Notes: generated by a model from the sequence alone, not told the origin. A stretch of 64,000 nucleotides of DNA from Caldinitratiruptor microaerophilus (GCF_025999835.1 NZ_AP025628.1:1178001-1242000), one strand, 5' to 3'. Numbered from the stretch's first letter, positions 1 to 9,042 are shown. Program-made: numbers and translations.

Positions 1-1000
1 AGGCGATCAGCCGCTCGGGCCGGGAGAAAAGCCACGGCGCCAGGCCGGCGTAGCCGGCCGCGCCCACGACGGCCAGGGCCGCGAACAGGGCCGACCCCGC
101 CAGGGCGAAGCGGACCGGCGGCTCCAGGCGCCGGTGGGCGCGGCGCGGGGCGCTGCGCCAGACGAGGCGGGCGTACAGGAGGGCCGCCACCGCTCCGACG
201 GCGACCAGCGCCCGCACGGCGGGGCCCCGGGCCGCCGGAGGGAGGAAGCTCCCCGCCAGCGCCAGCCCGAGGGGTACCGCGGACAGGGCCGCCAGCACCG
301 GGTCCGCGGCGCGGGCGGGCGGCGGCGCCCCCACGGCGAAGAGCGGCGTGAGCTTCAGGCTCACGAACGCGATGAGCACGGTGAACCAGCCCCCGGCCCC
401 GAGGGCCAGGTGGCTGCCGGTCACCGGCCCGGTCGCCCGGATGAACCCCCAGCGCAGGCTGAGGGCCAGTGTCAGCCCCCAGGTGGCGGTCAGCACCAGG
501 TAAGCGGCCGCGATCGCCATGCCGGCGCCGACCCGGTCCGGGTGGGCGCGGCCCCGCAACGTGAGAGCCAGGTGGAACGCGAACACCAGCACCGAGGTCA
601 TCAGCAGGGATGCCCCGGCGATGATCCGCGGCGTGTGCAGCCACCCGAAGCCGGTGACGAGAAGGGCCACGCCGGCGGCGTGGACCCCCAGGTGGACCAG
701 GGCCAGTCGCTCGCTGTAGAGTCGCGCGTGCAGGACCACGGGGGCCATCTGGTAGACGGCCCCCATGGCCAGGGTCGTCCCCCACCCGAGCACGAACAGG
801 TGGAGGGCGGTCAGCACCGTCCCGTTGTGCACCCAGTGGCGGAGGAAGGCGGCAGGGTGCAGGGAGGCCACGGCGAAGGCCGCGACGAGCGCGGCCGTCG
901 CCGAGAGGAAGAAGGCCAGGGGAACCCAGGGAGCCGGGGCCGCCTCCAGCTTCAGGGCGTGCTCGTGCCGGACGCCCGGCTGCGTCACGGCGATCACCAC
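1..1000 (-). CDS. Polytopic membrane protein, heme-copper oxidase subunit I-like (partial)
   Basis: The reading frame runs off the left edge, so the C-terminus is missing. The visible 333 residues hold about nine hydrophobic segments. Conserved-looking histidines sit in membrane segments (HNGTVLTALHLFVLGWG, then MGAVYQMAPVVL, LVHLGVHAAG and SHLALGAGGWF). This spacing resembles stand-alone CcoN/NnrS-like proteins related to heme-copper oxidase subunit I, which bind heme. Family assignment is from pattern only. The start is uncertain: GTG at 1000 is used here, with further in-frame GTG codons at 997 and 988. It is read away from the YlbF gene, 61 bases upstream. Confidence 0.6.
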   Translation of the reverse strand, partial: MVIAVTQPGVRHEHALKLEAAPAPWVPLAFFLSATAALVAAFAVASLHPAAFLRHWVHNGTVLTALHLFVLGWGTTLAMGAVYQMAPVVLHARLYSERLALVHLGVHAAGVALLVTGFGWLHTPRIIAGASLLMTSVLVFAFHLALTLRGRAHPDRVGAGMAIAAAYLVLTATWGLTLALSLRWGFIRATGPVTGSHLALGAGGWFTVLIAFVSLKLTPLFAVGAPPPARAADPVLAALSAVPLGLALAGSFLPPAARGPAVRALVAVGAVAALLYARLVWRSAPRRAHRRLEPPVRFALAGSALFAALAVVGAAGYAGLAPWLFSRPERLIA

Positions 1001-1061
1001 CGCAGTAGCGACCTTCGGAGGGAAGCGTACCCGGCTCTCTCCGGTCCGGATGTGACCCCCA

Positions 1062-1424
1062 TCACCTGCCTGGCCCGGAGCCCTGCGCCGCCACCGGCAG
1101 GCCGAGGGCCTCGGCGAGAATCCGGTTGATCTCGCTCCAGAGCTGGGTGAGCTGGGCTTCGGCCTCCACGTACTCCCGGGCCACCGGGTTCGCCTGCACC
1201 GCGGCGGCCAGCTCCTGCAGCGCCTTCAGGTGTTCCGCATCCGGCGTCTTGCCCTGCGCCTGCAGCGCGGCCAGCTCCCACTGCTTGCTCCGCAGCGCCA
1301 GGAGCTGCTTCTCCGCCCGCGAGTCCGCCTTCACCCGGCGCCGGGCCTCCTGGAACGTCTGGTTCTCCGGACTGGCCTGGAGGGCCTTGGCCAGCTTGTG
1401 GGCCAGCTCGTGGATGTAGCCCAC
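1062..1424 (-). CDS. YlbF/YmcA family protein
   Basis: A 120-residue, almost entirely helical, highly charged protein (LAHKLAKALQASPENQTF, then repeated K/E/A/L helices). This is the size and character of the YlbF/YmcA (Ric) family. In Bacillus these small proteins act with RNase Y in mRNA maturation and affect competence, sporulation and biofilm formation. The GTG start at 1424 is preceded by AAGGAGG at 10 bases. Several paralogues usually exist per genome, so the exact orthologue (YlbF, YmcA or YheA) cannot be named. It follows the WD40-like gene by 15 bases and is probably cotranscribed with it. Confidence 0.75.
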   Translation of the reverse strand: MGYIHELAHKLAKALQASPENQTFQEARRRVKADSRAEKQLLALRSKQWELAALQAQGKTPDAEHLKALQELAAAVQANPVAREYVEAEAQLTQLWSEINRILAEALGLPVAAQGSGPGR

Positions 1425-1439
1425 GCCCTCACCCCCTCC

Positions 1440-2495
1440 TTACCGGAGTACGACGATCGCCGACGTCACGTGCACGCCCCGTGCGTCCGAACGCAGGTTC
1501 AGGCGAGAGGCCAGGAGCCGCGTGCCGTCGGGCGACCAGCGCGGGTGGAAGTAGAGATCGGCGCGCTGGTCGGGCTGGCGGACCGCCGTCTGTCCGGAGT
1601 CCAGGTCCAGGACGTGAATCCCGCTCTGCCTGTGGGGGCTGCGGAAGGCGATCTTCCGGCCGTCGGGCGAGACGTGGGGCATGATCCCCCCGCCGGTGGT
1701 GAGGCGTTCCGGCTCGCCGCCGGCGGCGGGGACCCGGTAGAGGTCGAGGTCGAGCCGGTCCGGGTGGCGCCGCCCCGACCCGAACACGAGCCACTGCCCG
1801 TCCGGCGACCAGGCGACGCCGCCCGGGAGGAGGTCGCCCTCCGGGCCGGCCTCGGCCAGGATCCGGGTCATGCGCGTCCGGAGGTCGAGGTGCACCAGGC
1901 GGCCTCGCGTGGTGAAGGCGATCCCCTCTCCGCCCGGATGCCAGGCAAGGTAGCCGAGGGGCTCGCCGGCCTCCACCAGCACCTGCTCGCCCGTGCCATC
2001 GGCCCGCATCCGCACCAGTTGACCGTGGTCCGACTTCCCGTCCTGCGGGTGCCGGATGAGGGCGATCCAGCGGCCGTCGGGCGACCAGGACGGCTGGGTG
2101 TCCCACGTGTCGCGCCCTGCGGCGAGGGGCCGGGCGGACGAGCCGTCCGCCGCCATGACCCAGGTCCGCCCGTCGCGCATGAAGACGATCTGCGTCCCGT
2201 CCGGCGACCAGTCCGGGAAGCCGTCGAGCACGTCTCCGCCCGTGAGCGGCTCGGGCGGGCCGGGCGCGGGGGCGGCGGGCGCCGGTCCTGCCGGCACGGC
2301 CGGCGGCGACCCGGCCGCCGGCGCCGGCGGGGCGGACGGGGTCTCCAGGGCAGCCGGCACCCGGAGCAGCGCCGCGCCGGCGGCGAGCCGTCCCAGGGGC
2401 TGCGCGACCAGGAGGAGCCCCGCCGCCAGAAGGAGGGGGTGCACGAGGCGCTGCGCGAGGGCCTCGTCGCCGCGCCGGGACCAGCGGTTGGCCAT
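1440..2495 (-). CDS. Membrane-anchored WD40-like (TolB/PD40) beta-propeller protein
   Basis: 351 residues. One hydrophobic segment near residues 20-45 is followed by a Pro/Ala-rich linker, so the propeller probably sits outside the membrane. Six PD40-type repeats follow, each built around W/H-SPDG: DGFPDWSPDGTQIVF, DTQPSWSPDGRWIAL, LAWHPGGEGIAF, GVAWSPDGQWLVF, PHVSPDGRKIAF and PRWSPDGTRLLA. These repeats are typical of TolB-like propellers that bind peptides or act as scaffolds. There is no peptidase domain. ATG start at 2495 with GGGGG seven bases upstream. Function is not predictable beyond the fold. Confidence 0.75.
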   Translation of the reverse strand: MANRWSRRGDEALAQRLVHPLLLAAGLLLVAQPLGRLAAGAALLRVPAALETPSAPPAPAAGSPPAVPAGPAPAAPAPGPPEPLTGGDVLDGFPDWSPDGTQIVFMRDGRTWVMAADGSSARPLAAGRDTWDTQPSWSPDGRWIALIRHPQDGKSDHGQLVRMRADGTGEQVLVEAGEPLGYLAWHPGGEGIAFTTRGRLVHLDLRTRMTRILAEAGPEGDLLPGGVAWSPDGQWLVFGSGRRHPDRLDLDLYRVPAAGGEPERLTTGGGIMPHVSPDGRKIAFRSPHRQSGIHVLDLDSGQTAVRQPDQRADLYFHPRWSPDGTRLLASRLNLRSDARGVHVTSAIVVLR

Positions 2496-2576
2496 GTCGC
2501 ATCCCCCCGGGACCCGCGTCGGTGGCGGGCCCGGGCAAGGCTATGCCGCCGCCGCCGTCCCCATGACGCGGGCCCG

Positions 2577-3893
2577 TCAGGCCGCGCCCACCAGGCGCCG
2601 GGCGTGCTCGGCCGCCTTCGCCGTGATCTCCGCCGCGTCCATCGTGGTCAGGCGGCGGTCCTCCACCACCACCCGGCCGTCGACGAGGACGGTCTCGACG
2701 TCGCCGGGGTTGGTGGAGTAGGCGAGGATCGAGAACGGGTCGTGGACCGGCGTGAGGCCGGGGCGGCGGGCGTCGACCAGGATGAGGTCCGCCCGCTTGC
2801 CGGGCTCCAGGGTGCCGATGCGGTCCTCCAGCCCCAGTACCCGGGCGCCGCCGGCCGTGGCGGCGTGGACCGCGTCGTAGGCCGTGAAGGCCCGCGGGTC
2901 GCCGGAGGCGTTCTTCTGCAAGAGCGCCGCCAGGCGGATCTCGCCCCACAGGCTCATCTGGTTCGCCGAGGCCGCCCCGTCCGTGCCGAGGCCGACCGGC
3001 ACCCCGGCCCTGCGCCACGCCAGGATCGGGGCCACCCCGCAGGCCAGCTTGAGATTGGAGACCGGGCAGTGGGCGACCCGGCCGCCGGCGGCGGCGAAGA
3101 TCTCCATGTCGGCGTCCGTCGGGTGCACGCAGTGCGCCCCCACCACCGGGTGGCGGGTGAGCCCCGCGTCGCGGATGATCTCGAAGGCCGTCTTGCCGTA
3201 ACGCTGGCGCAGGAGCTCCACCTCGTCGCGGGTCTCCACGAGGTGGATGTGGATGCCCACGCCCATCTCGGCCGCGGCCTCCGCCACCTTCTCGAGCTCG
3301 GGCGGTGCCACCGTGTACGGGGCGTGGGGGGCGAGCATGGTGAGGACCCGCCCGTCCGCCTTGCCGTGCCACGCCCGGTAGAAGTCCCAGGCGTCGGCCA
3401 GGCGGGAGCGGAAGTCCTCGCCGCTGCCGATGATCCCCCGGCTCAGCACCGCCCGCGCGCCGGTGTCGGCGACCGCGCGGGCGGCGTCGGCCATGAAGAA
3501 GTACATGTCGTTGAACGTGGTGACCCCGGCCAGCAGGCTCTCCAGGCAGGCCAGGGCCGTGCCCCAGTACACGTCCTCGGCCGTGAGGTTCGCCTCGACC
3601 GGCCAGATCTTCGTCTCCAGCCACTCCATGAGCCGCATGTCGTCGGCGTAGCCGCGCAGGAGCACCATGGCGGCGTGGGTGTGGGTGTTCACGAGGCCCG
3701 GCAGCACCAGCCGGCCGGTCGCCTCGATGGTCCGCTGCGCCCATCCCGGCGCCCTCACCTCGGCCGGGGCGGCCTGCGCCGGCCCGGCGTAGGCGATGCG
3801 CCCATCCTCGATCGCCACCAGACCGCCCTCGTACACGGCGTCGGGGCCGGTCATCGTCAGCACGGTACCTCCGGTGATGAGGATCCTCTCCAC
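2577..3893 (-). CDS. mtaD: 5-methylthioadenosine/S-adenosylhomocysteine deaminase
   Basis: A 438-residue amidohydrolase of the MTA/SAH deaminase type. It converts methylthioadenosine or SAH to the inosine derivatives with release of ammonia. Metal-binding HTHTHAAM follows the GLVN turn near residue 67. Further landmarks are the catalytic HLVET (E/H), VGAHCVHPTD and GLGTDGAASANQMSLW, which is diagnostic of this family. Length fits. GTG start at 3893 with AGGAGGAG six bases upstream. It is the last gene of the mtnP-ahcY-TIM barrel-mtaD run on this strand, so MTA and SAH can each be removed by two routes encoded side by side. Confidence 0.9.
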   Translation of the reverse strand: MERILITGGTVLTMTGPDAVYEGGLVAIEDGRIAYAGPAQAAPAEVRAPGWAQRTIEATGRLVLPGLVNTHTHAAMVLLRGYADDMRLMEWLETKIWPVEANLTAEDVYWGTALACLESLLAGVTTFNDMYFFMADAARAVADTGARAVLSRGIIGSGEDFRSRLADAWDFYRAWHGKADGRVLTMLAPHAPYTVAPPELEKVAEAAAEMGVGIHIHLVETRDEVELLRQRYGKTAFEIIRDAGLTRHPVVGAHCVHPTDADMEIFAAAGGRVAHCPVSNLKLACGVAPILAWRRAGVPVGLGTDGAASANQMSLWGEIRLAALLQKNASGDPRAFTAYDAVHAATAGGARVLGLEDRIGTLEPGKRADLILVDARRPGLTPVHDPFSILAYSTNPGDVETVLVDGRVVVEDRRLTTMDAAEITAKAAEHARRLVGAA

Positions 3894-3920
3894 GCCGCAC
3901 TCCTCCTCGACGTCGTGCCT

Positions 3921-4817
3921 TCAGCCGGCCTCCTGCCCCCTGGCCAGCTTCCGGACCCATCCCAGGCTCTCCTCGGTCTCCTCCGGCGTGGCCAGGGCCG
4001 GGCGGTGCTGCAGCACCAGGCGCACCCTCTTGTTCTGCCTGACCGCCTCCTCCGCCACCGCGGCGGCCCCCGCCCAGCCGTCGTCGAACGTGAGCGCCGG
4101 GCGGGCCGGTACCCCGGACGCAGGGTCCTCCCCGGAGGCCCGCCCCTCGTGCAGGTGCACGGCCTGCACCCACGGCAGGAGCGGATCCGCCAGCTCCCCG
4201 GGCGGGCGCCCGTACAGGCGCGCGAGGCGCCCCAGCCGGGCCGTGTCCAGGCACACGCCCAGCACGCCGAACTCCCCCAGCAGCTCCGGCCACAGGCCGT
4301 CGACGTAGAACCAGCGGGCGGGGCCGTCGATCTCCAGCAGCACCCCGGTGCCCAGGCGCTCCCGGGCCTCCGCGAGCGGCTCGAGGGCCTGCCGGGCGGC
4401 GTCGGCCAGGGATTTGCGGCTCCAGGCGTCGGGCGCCAGCCATTCGGCGGGACCCGGCCAGCGGGCCGGGTCGTCCTCGGCCAGCGGCGGGTAGGGGAAA
4501 TGGAAGACCACGTCCCGCGCGCCCGCCGCCTTCGCCTGCTGCAGGGCCCGGACGGCGCCTTCGGCGGCCTGCCGGCGCAGGTCCCGGTCCCGCTCCAGGA
4601 GGCGCAGGTAGCCGCCTGCGCCCTCCCGGACGGGCGGCCAGTGGACGCTCACGATCCAGTCGTGGGCCTCCGCCGCCGCCACCGCGGCCCAGAAGCTCGC
4701 CAGGTCCTCGAACAGCCCCAGCTCGCCGCCGTGCCAGCCGGCATCCAGCCGGATCCCGTCCTGCTGGACCTCCTCCCCGGCGTAGCGGCCCCGGACGGTG
4801 AGGAACAGGTGAACCAC
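3921..4817 (-). CDS. TIM-barrel sugar isomerase/epimerase-like protein
   Basis: 298 residues with the alternating strand-helix pattern of xylose-isomerase-like TIM barrels. Strands include IVSVHWPP, DVVFHFPYPP, GVLLEIDG, GVCLDTARLG and AVHLHEG, each ending in H, E or D residues that in this fold bind a divalent metal. No close functional family is recognised. It starts with GTG four bases after the ahcY stop, so the two are translationally close, and mtaD follows 27 bases on. The context suggests a role in handling nucleoside or ribose products of SAM metabolism. That role is inference. Confidence 0.65.
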   Translation of the reverse strand: MVHLFLTVRGRYAGEEVQQDGIRLDAGWHGGELGLFEDLASFWAAVAAAEAHDWIVSVHWPPVREGAGGYLRLLERDRDLRRQAAEGAVRALQQAKAAGARDVVFHFPYPPLAEDDPARWPGPAEWLAPDAWSRKSLADAARQALEPLAEARERLGTGVLLEIDGPARWFYVDGLWPELLGEFGVLGVCLDTARLGRLARLYGRPPGELADPLLPWVQAVHLHEGRASGEDPASGVPARPALTFDDGWAGAAAVAEEAVRQNKRVRLVLQHRPALATPEETEESLGWVRKLARGQEAG

Positions 4818-4821
4818 GGCG

Positions 4822-6087
4822 TCACACCCGCCACGAGCGCAGATACTGCTCCTGTTCCGGGGTCAACCGGTCGATCTCGACGCCCAGGGCCCGGAGGCGC
4901 AGCTCGGCCACCCGCACGTCGATCTCCCGGGGCACCGGCACGACGTCCCTGGGCAGTTCGTGCCCGTGCCGGGCGATGTGGAGCTGGGCCAGGCACTGGA
5001 CGGCGAAGGAGAGGTCCATGATCTCGGCGGGGTGGCCGTCGGCGCCGGCCAGGTTCACCAGGCGCCCGTCGGCCAGGAGGTAGACCCGCCGCCCGTCCGG
5101 GAAGCGGTACTCGTCGACGTTCTTCCGCACGCGCACCGGCGGGCCGCAGAGGGCCTCCAGGTCGGGCTTGGCGACCTCCACGTCGAAGTGCCCGGCGTTG
5201 GCCAGGATGCAGCCGTCCTTGATCACCTCGAGGTGCTCGCGCCGCACCACCCCGCGGTTGCCGGTCACAGTGACGATGAAGTCGGCGATCGCGGCAGCCC
5301 GGCGCATCGGCATCACCTCGAAGCCGTCCATGAGCGCCTCGTTGGCGGCGATCGGGTCGACCTCGGTGACCACGACCCGGGCCCCGAGCCCCCGGGCCCG
5401 CATCGCCACGCCCTTGCCGCACCAGCCGTACCCGGCCACCACGGCGACCTTCCCGGCCACCGTGAGGTTCGTGTTGCGCATGATCCCGTCCCAGGTCGAC
5501 TGGCCGGTGCCGTAGCGGTTGTCGAAGAGGTACTTCATATAGGCGTTGTTGACGGCCAGCATCGGGAAGGCCAGGGTGCCTTCGGCCGCCATCGCCCGCA
5601 GGCGCTGCACGCCCGTCGTGGTCTCCTCCGACCCGCCCCGGATGTCCGGCAGGAGCTCCCGGTGGCGCGTGTGCAGGGCGGCCACGAGGTCGCCGCCGTC
5701 GTCGAGGATCTGGTCGGGCCGGGCGGCCAGCACCCGGTCGATGTGGGCCTCGTACTCCTCGGGCGTCGCGCCGTACCAGGCGTGCACCGTCACGCCCCGC
5801 TCGGCCAGGGCGGCGGCGACGTCGTCCTGGGTGGAGAGCGGGTTGGAGCCGGTGATGTGCACGTCGGCGCCCCCGGCGGCCAGGACCGTCGCCATGTAGG
5901 CCGTCTTGGCCTCCAGGTGCAGGCAGATGGCGATACGCTTCCCGGCGAAGGGGCGCGTGGCCTCGAACTCCTTGCGGACCTCGTTCAGCACCGGCATGTG
6001 CCGGGCCACCCAGTCGATCTTCCGGTGACCCTCCGGCGCCAGCCCCGGGTCCCGGAGGCTGGAAACCGCCACCTTCGATTCGGACAC
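4822..6087 (-). CDS. ahcY: Adenosylhomocysteinase
   Basis: Hydrolyses S-adenosylhomocysteine to adenosine and homocysteine, closing the methyl cycle. 421 residues, the length of the prokaryotic short form. Landmarks: HLEAKTAYM near residue 50, [31 protein letters not shown], the NAD-binding [17 protein letters not shown] near residue 218, and [11 protein letters not shown]. The frame stays open upstream into mtnP, but homology begins at [15 protein letters not shown], so the GTG at 6087 with a G-rich ribosome site (AGAGGGGGG) is chosen. It lies 26 bases after the mtnP stop. Confidence 0.95.
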   Translation of the reverse strand: MSESKVAVSSLRDPGLAPEGHRKIDWVARHMPVLNEVRKEFEATRPFAGKRIAICLHLEAKTAYMATVLAAGGADVHITGSNPLSTQDDVAAALAERGVTVHAWYGATPEEYEAHIDRVLAARPDQILDDGGDLVAALHTRHRELLPDIRGGSEETTTGVQRLRAMAAEGTLAFPMLAVNNAYMKYLFDNRYGTGQSTWDGIMRNTNLTVAGKVAVVAGYGWCGKGVAMRARGLGARVVVTEVDPIAANEALMDGFEVMPMRRAAAIADFIVTVTGNRGVVRREHLEVIKDGCILANAGHFDVEVAKPDLEALCGPPVRVRKNVDEYRFPDGRRVYLLADGRLVNLAGADGHPAEIMDLSFAVQCLAQLHIARHGHELPRDVVPVPREIDVRVAELRLRALGVEIDRLTPEQEQYLRSWRV

Positions 6088-6113
6088 GGGTGCGAGCCCC
6101 CCTCTTCCCCGTC

Positions 6114-6899
6114 TCACATCCGGATCCCCGGCGACGCGTGGGCGCAGCGGCACCCCCGCTCCTCCGGAAGGTTGTCGAGCGCGAGCATGGCCAGACGCCG
6201 CAGCCGCTCGGCATTCTGCGCCATGACCTCCAGGACCTCTTCGTGGGTCAGGGGCTGGGGCGAGATGCCGGCGGCGAAGTTCGTCACCATGGAGACGGTG
6301 CTGTAGCAGATCCCCGCCTCGTGGGCGAGCACGACCTCCGGCACGCCGGTCATTCCCACCACGTCGCCTCCGAGCCGCTGGTACGCCTTGATCTCGGCCG
6401 GCGTCTCGAACCGGGGCCCCTCGGTGCACACGTACGTGCCCTCGCGGTGAAAACCGAGGCCCAGCGTCTTCGCCGCCTCCGCCAGCACCCCCCGGAGTTC
6501 GGGGCAGTAGGGCTCGGTGAAGTCGACGTGCACCACCCCTTCCGGCCCGCCCTCGAAGAACGTCGACGGCCGGCCCTTCGTGAAGTCGAGGAACTGGTCG
6601 CAGAAGACGAAGTCGCCCGGGCGCATGTCGAGGTTCAGGGAGCCCACCGCTGTCGTGGCGATGATCCGCTCGACGCCCAGGCGCTTGAGGGCCCAGATGT
6701 TGGCCCGGTAGTTGATCCGGTGGGGCGGGACGGAGTGCTTCTCGCCGTGGCGCGCCAGGAAGGCGACCTCCTTTCCCCGGTACGTCCCCACCTTCACCCG
6801 GACGTCCCCGTACGGCGTCGACACCTGCTCCTCCCGCAGGCCGGTCAGGATGGCCGGGTCGTAGACCCCCGTACCGCCGATGAGCGCATACCGTACCAC
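6114..6899 (-). CDS. mtnP: S-methyl-5'-thioadenosine phosphorylase
   Basis: 261-residue nucleoside phosphorylase of the MTAP type, splitting methylthioadenosine with phosphate into adenine and methylthioribose-1-phosphate. Seen: IGGTGVYDP at the N-terminus (phosphate site), [51 protein letters not shown] and [17 protein letters not shown], where the final motif carries the purine-binding residues. First gene of the methyl-cycle cluster. The SAM decarboxylase that ultimately generates MTA is encoded 1.6 kb away. The C-terminal [11 protein letters not shown] extends slightly past the usual end. Confidence 0.93.
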   Translation of the reverse strand: MVRYALIGGTGVYDPAILTGLREEQVSTPYGDVRVKVGTYRGKEVAFLARHGEKHSVPPHRINYRANIWALKRLGVERIIATTAVGSLNLDMRPGDFVFCDQFLDFTKGRPSTFFEGGPEGVVHVDFTEPYCPELRGVLAEAAKTLGLGFHREGTYVCTEGPRFETPAEIKAYQRLGGDVVGMTGVPEVVLAHEAGICYSTVSMVTNFAAGISPQPLTHEEVLEVMAQNAERLRRLAMLALDNLPEERGCRCAHASPGIRM

Positions 6900-7006
6900 G
6901 CCGCCACGCCCCTTCTGACAACGCTACCCAGACCGCGACATAAGCTGTTGCCGGAGAGTGTTCCCGGGCAGTTCGCCCGATCCCTTCACGGTTGAGGTGG
7001 GGACGC

Positions 7007-7822
7007 ATGAGCGATCGCCCCCATTCCCCCACCCCGGCCGGCAGCAGCGGAGACCGACGCGAGGGAGCGGGGGAGTTCGTCCGCCGGTGGCGCGGCGGAA
7101 ACCTGGGCCGCCTGGTCCTGGTCGAGACCGCCGACCTGGACGGGGACGGGCGCCCGGAGATCGTCGCCCTGGCCGGCAGGGACCTCAAGGTCTTCGACTG
7201 GAGTGGCGGTACCTACCTGCTTCGCTCCGAGGCGCTGCTCCCCCGGGACGGTCTCTCCCTGGCTGCCGGCGAGCTCGGGCCCGGGGGCCCCGCCGCCGTG
7301 GCGGTGGGCACCCGGGACGCGGTTCTCCTGTACACCCTGACGGACCTTGGCCTGCGGCCGCTGTGCGAGACCCTGCTCTACCCGGGCGCGTACTTCCGCA
7401 GCATCGACCTGGCCGACGTCAACGGCGACGGCCGGCCCGAGGTCGTGGCCGCCGCCTCCGGAGCCCAGACCATGTACATCTTCCAGGTGGCGGCCACGAG
7501 CAGCGAGGGCCGGCTCGAGGAGCTGGGAAGGGTCTACATCGGCGGCCTGATCACCGGACAGGGCGGCCACGGCGGCGAGCTGGCCGCCGGCACGCGGGAC
7601 GGTTACGTGGACGTCTTCGTCCCCTGCTCGCTCCTCCCGGAGCCCACGCAGGGCCTGTACACCGTGCGCCGGGGCGACAGCCTGTGGCGCATCGCCCGCC
7701 GCTTCGGCATCTCGCCCGGCGCCCTCGCCCGGGCCAACCGCCTGCAAGAACCCTACCTGCTCGAGCCCGGGCAGATCCTCATCATCCCCGCGCCCGCCCG
7801 GCACGACGGGCAGGGCGGCTGA
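7007..7822 (+). CDS. FG-GAP/VCBS repeat protein with C-terminal LysM domain
   Basis: 271 residues. The N-terminal two thirds carry FG-GAP-type calcium-loop repeats ([18 protein letters not shown], then [16 protein letters not shown] and an [12 protein letters not shown] blade), suggesting a partial beta-propeller. The last 45 residues are a LysM module ([19 protein letters not shown] to [13 protein letters not shown]) that would bind peptidoglycan or spore cortex. No signal peptide is visible. In spore formers LysM proteins without signal peptides are often spore-coat components. ATG at 7007 has GAGGTGGGG five bases upstream. It stands alone between two minus-strand genes; a spore location is inference. 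Confidence 0.75.
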   Translation: MSDRPHSPTPAGSSGDRREGAGEFVRRWRGGNLGRLVLVETADLDGDGRPEIVALAGRDLKVFDWSGGTYLLRSEALLPRDGLSLAAGELGPGGPAAVAVGTRDAVLLYTLTDLGLRPLCETLLYPGAYFRSIDLADVNGDGRPEVVAAASGAQTMYIFQVAATSSEGRLEELGRVYIGGLITGQGGHGGELAAGTRDGYVDVFVPCSLLPEPTQGLYTVRRGDSLWRIARRFGISPGALARANRLQEPYLLEPGQILIIPAPARHDGQGG

Positions 7823-7826
7823 AGCG

Positions 7827-8288
7827 CTACGGCCGCTCGACCACCCACGGGTCGGCGGCGCGCCCGTACTCGACGATGTCCTCCGGCCGGAACCACAGCG
7901 CGATCTCCTTCTCGGCCGTGTCCGGCCCGTCCGAACCGTGCACCAGGTTGCGGCCGATGTCGACCGCCAGATCCCCCCGGATCGTGCCGGGTCCGGCCTG
8001 TACGGGGTTGGTCGTGCCCATGGTGCTGCGGATGACCTCGATGGCGTTCGGCCCTTCCCACACCATGGCCATGACGGGGCCGGACGTGATGAACCGGATG
8101 AGTCCCTCGAAGAACGGCTTGCCGCGGTGCACCTCGTAGTGCTTCTCCGCCAGCTCCCGCGACACCGCCATGAACCGGGCCGCCACGAGCTTGAGCCCGC
8201 GGCGCTCCAGGCGGCTGATGATCTCCCCCACCAGACCCCGCTGGACCCCGTCGGGCTTGACCATCACGAAGCTGCGCTCCACCGCCAA
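7827..8288 (-). CDS. ndk: Nucleoside diphosphate kinase
   Basis: Transfers the gamma phosphate between nucleoside tri- and diphosphates through a phosphohistidine. 153 residues. N-terminal RSFVMVKPDGVQRGLVGEI, the conserved MAMVWEGPNAIEVIR, STMGTTNP and the catalytic-histidine motif LVHGSDGPDTAEKEIALWF are all present. The chosen start is TTG at 8288 with AGGGGG about nine bases upstream; a GTG at 8282 is an alternative. It converges on the LysM gene with only four bases between the stops. Confidence 0.95.
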   Translation of the reverse strand: MAVERSFVMVKPDGVQRGLVGEIISRLERRGLKLVAARFMAVSRELAEKHYEVHRGKPFFEGLIRFITSGPVMAMVWEGPNAIEVIRSTMGTTNPVQAGPGTIRGDLAVDIGRNLVHGSDGPDTAEKEIALWFRPEDIVEYGRAADPWVVERP

Positions 8289-8335
8289 GCTGCTCGGACC
8301 CCCTGTTTCTTCCTACGGATGCCCAACCGGACGCC

Positions 8336-8365
8336 ATTGTATCCCAGCGCGCCGGGAAAAACCAA
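8336..8365 (-). promoter_or_regulatory. Candidate promoter for ndk
   Basis: TACAAT at 8341-8336 and TTGGTT at 8365-8360, separated by 18 bases, read toward ndk about 50 bases upstream of its start. The -35 box matches only three of six consensus bases and overlaps the speD terminator tail, so support is modest. Confidence 0.35.
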
Positions 8366-8416
8366 CCCCCGTGACCCACGGATTCCTTCCGGAATGCCGG
8401 CGAGTCAACGGGGGTT
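8357..8416 (-). terminator. Rho-independent terminator downstream of speD
   Basis: On the minus strand AACCCCCGT (8416-8408) pairs with ACGGGGGTT (8372-8364). A second smaller hairpin (GGCATTCC with GGAATCC) lies inside the loop, and the T-run TTTTT (8361-8357) follows. It lies 59 bases after the speD stop. Confidence 0.75.
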
Positions 8417-8474
8417 GCCGCGTGCCTGGTGTCTGTTGGCACTACCGTCTACAATAGGTCCCCACCTCCGGGCA

Positions 8475-8906
8475 TCAGCGGGCCGCTCCGACGGTCGCGG
8501 GGGCCTTCAGGTGCTCGTCCGTCTTGTGCGATGCCCCCTGCTGGAGCGGACCCCACGGGTGCAGGATGCCGCGCTTCGTCTCCGTCGCCGATACACTCTC
8601 TGCCTTGAACTGGTCGCAGATGTGCTGGCAGGCGATCCACGGATCCACGTCATCCCCGCACGTGAACACGTCCACGGCTGCGTACCCGAGTTCCGGCCAG
8701 GTGTGGATCGCCAGGTGGCTCTCGGAGATGATCACCACACCGCTCACGCCCTGGGGACTGAATCTATGGAATGCAACCTCCCGGACCTCCGCCCCCGCGT
8801 TCAGGGCGGCATCCACCATGACCTTCTCCACGTGCTTGATGTCATTCAGCAGCGTGGGGTCGCACCCATAAACCTCCGCCAGAATGTGGCGGCCCAGAGC
8901 CTTCAT
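8475..8906 (-). CDS. speD: S-adenosylmethionine decarboxylase proenzyme
   Basis: Makes decarboxylated SAM, the aminopropyl donor for spermidine. 143 residues, matching the small prokaryotic SpeH/SpeD class. The self-cleavage site is seen in ISESHLAIHTWPE, where the serine after SE becomes the pyruvoyl group, and GYAAVDVFTCGDDVDPW follows. ATG at 8906 (MKALGRHILAEVYGC) is preferred to the longer in-frame extension because family homology starts there. The tail past ILHPWGPLQ is longer than usual and not conserved-looking. It is transcribed alone from a good sigma-A promoter. Confidence 0.93.
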   Translation of the reverse strand: MKALGRHILAEVYGCDPTLLNDIKHVEKVMVDAALNAGAEVREVAFHRFSPQGVSGVVIISESHLAIHTWPELGYAAVDVFTCGDDVDPWIACQHICDQFKAESVSATETKRGILHPWGPLQQGASHKTDEHLKAPATVGAAR

Positions 8907-9014
8907 TTCACCTATCAGCCCCCTAATCCCAAAGTCCGGCAGCGCGCACAAAGATCCGGGCCGGCCCACCGGTCGGGGCCCTGCCCTGGGCCCGCCCGAC
9001 GGCCGGCCAAGTAA

Positions 9015-9042
9015 ATTGTAGCAGACCCCTTCACCCTGTCAA
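9015..9042 (-). promoter_or_regulatory. Sigma-A promoter of speD
   Basis: TTGACA (9042-9037) and TACAAT (9020-9015) with a 16-base spacer, read toward speD. The roughly 100-base leader (8907-9010) is very GC-rich and contains GGCCGGC/GCCGGCC pairing that could fold into a leader hairpin. Confidence 0.75.

Noticed and set aside
1230-5021. Plus-strand open frame of 1,263 codons
   Set aside because: It lies antisense to five well-supported minus-strand genes, is full of Arg/Gly/Pro/His, and has no family motif. In DNA this GC-rich, long shadow frames are expected.
4822-7188. Apparent 788-residue fusion ending in adenosylhomocysteinase
   Set aside because: The N-terminal 367 residues are mtnP DNA read in the wrong frame. 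A GTG with a good ribosome site at 6087 gives a normal-length AhcY.
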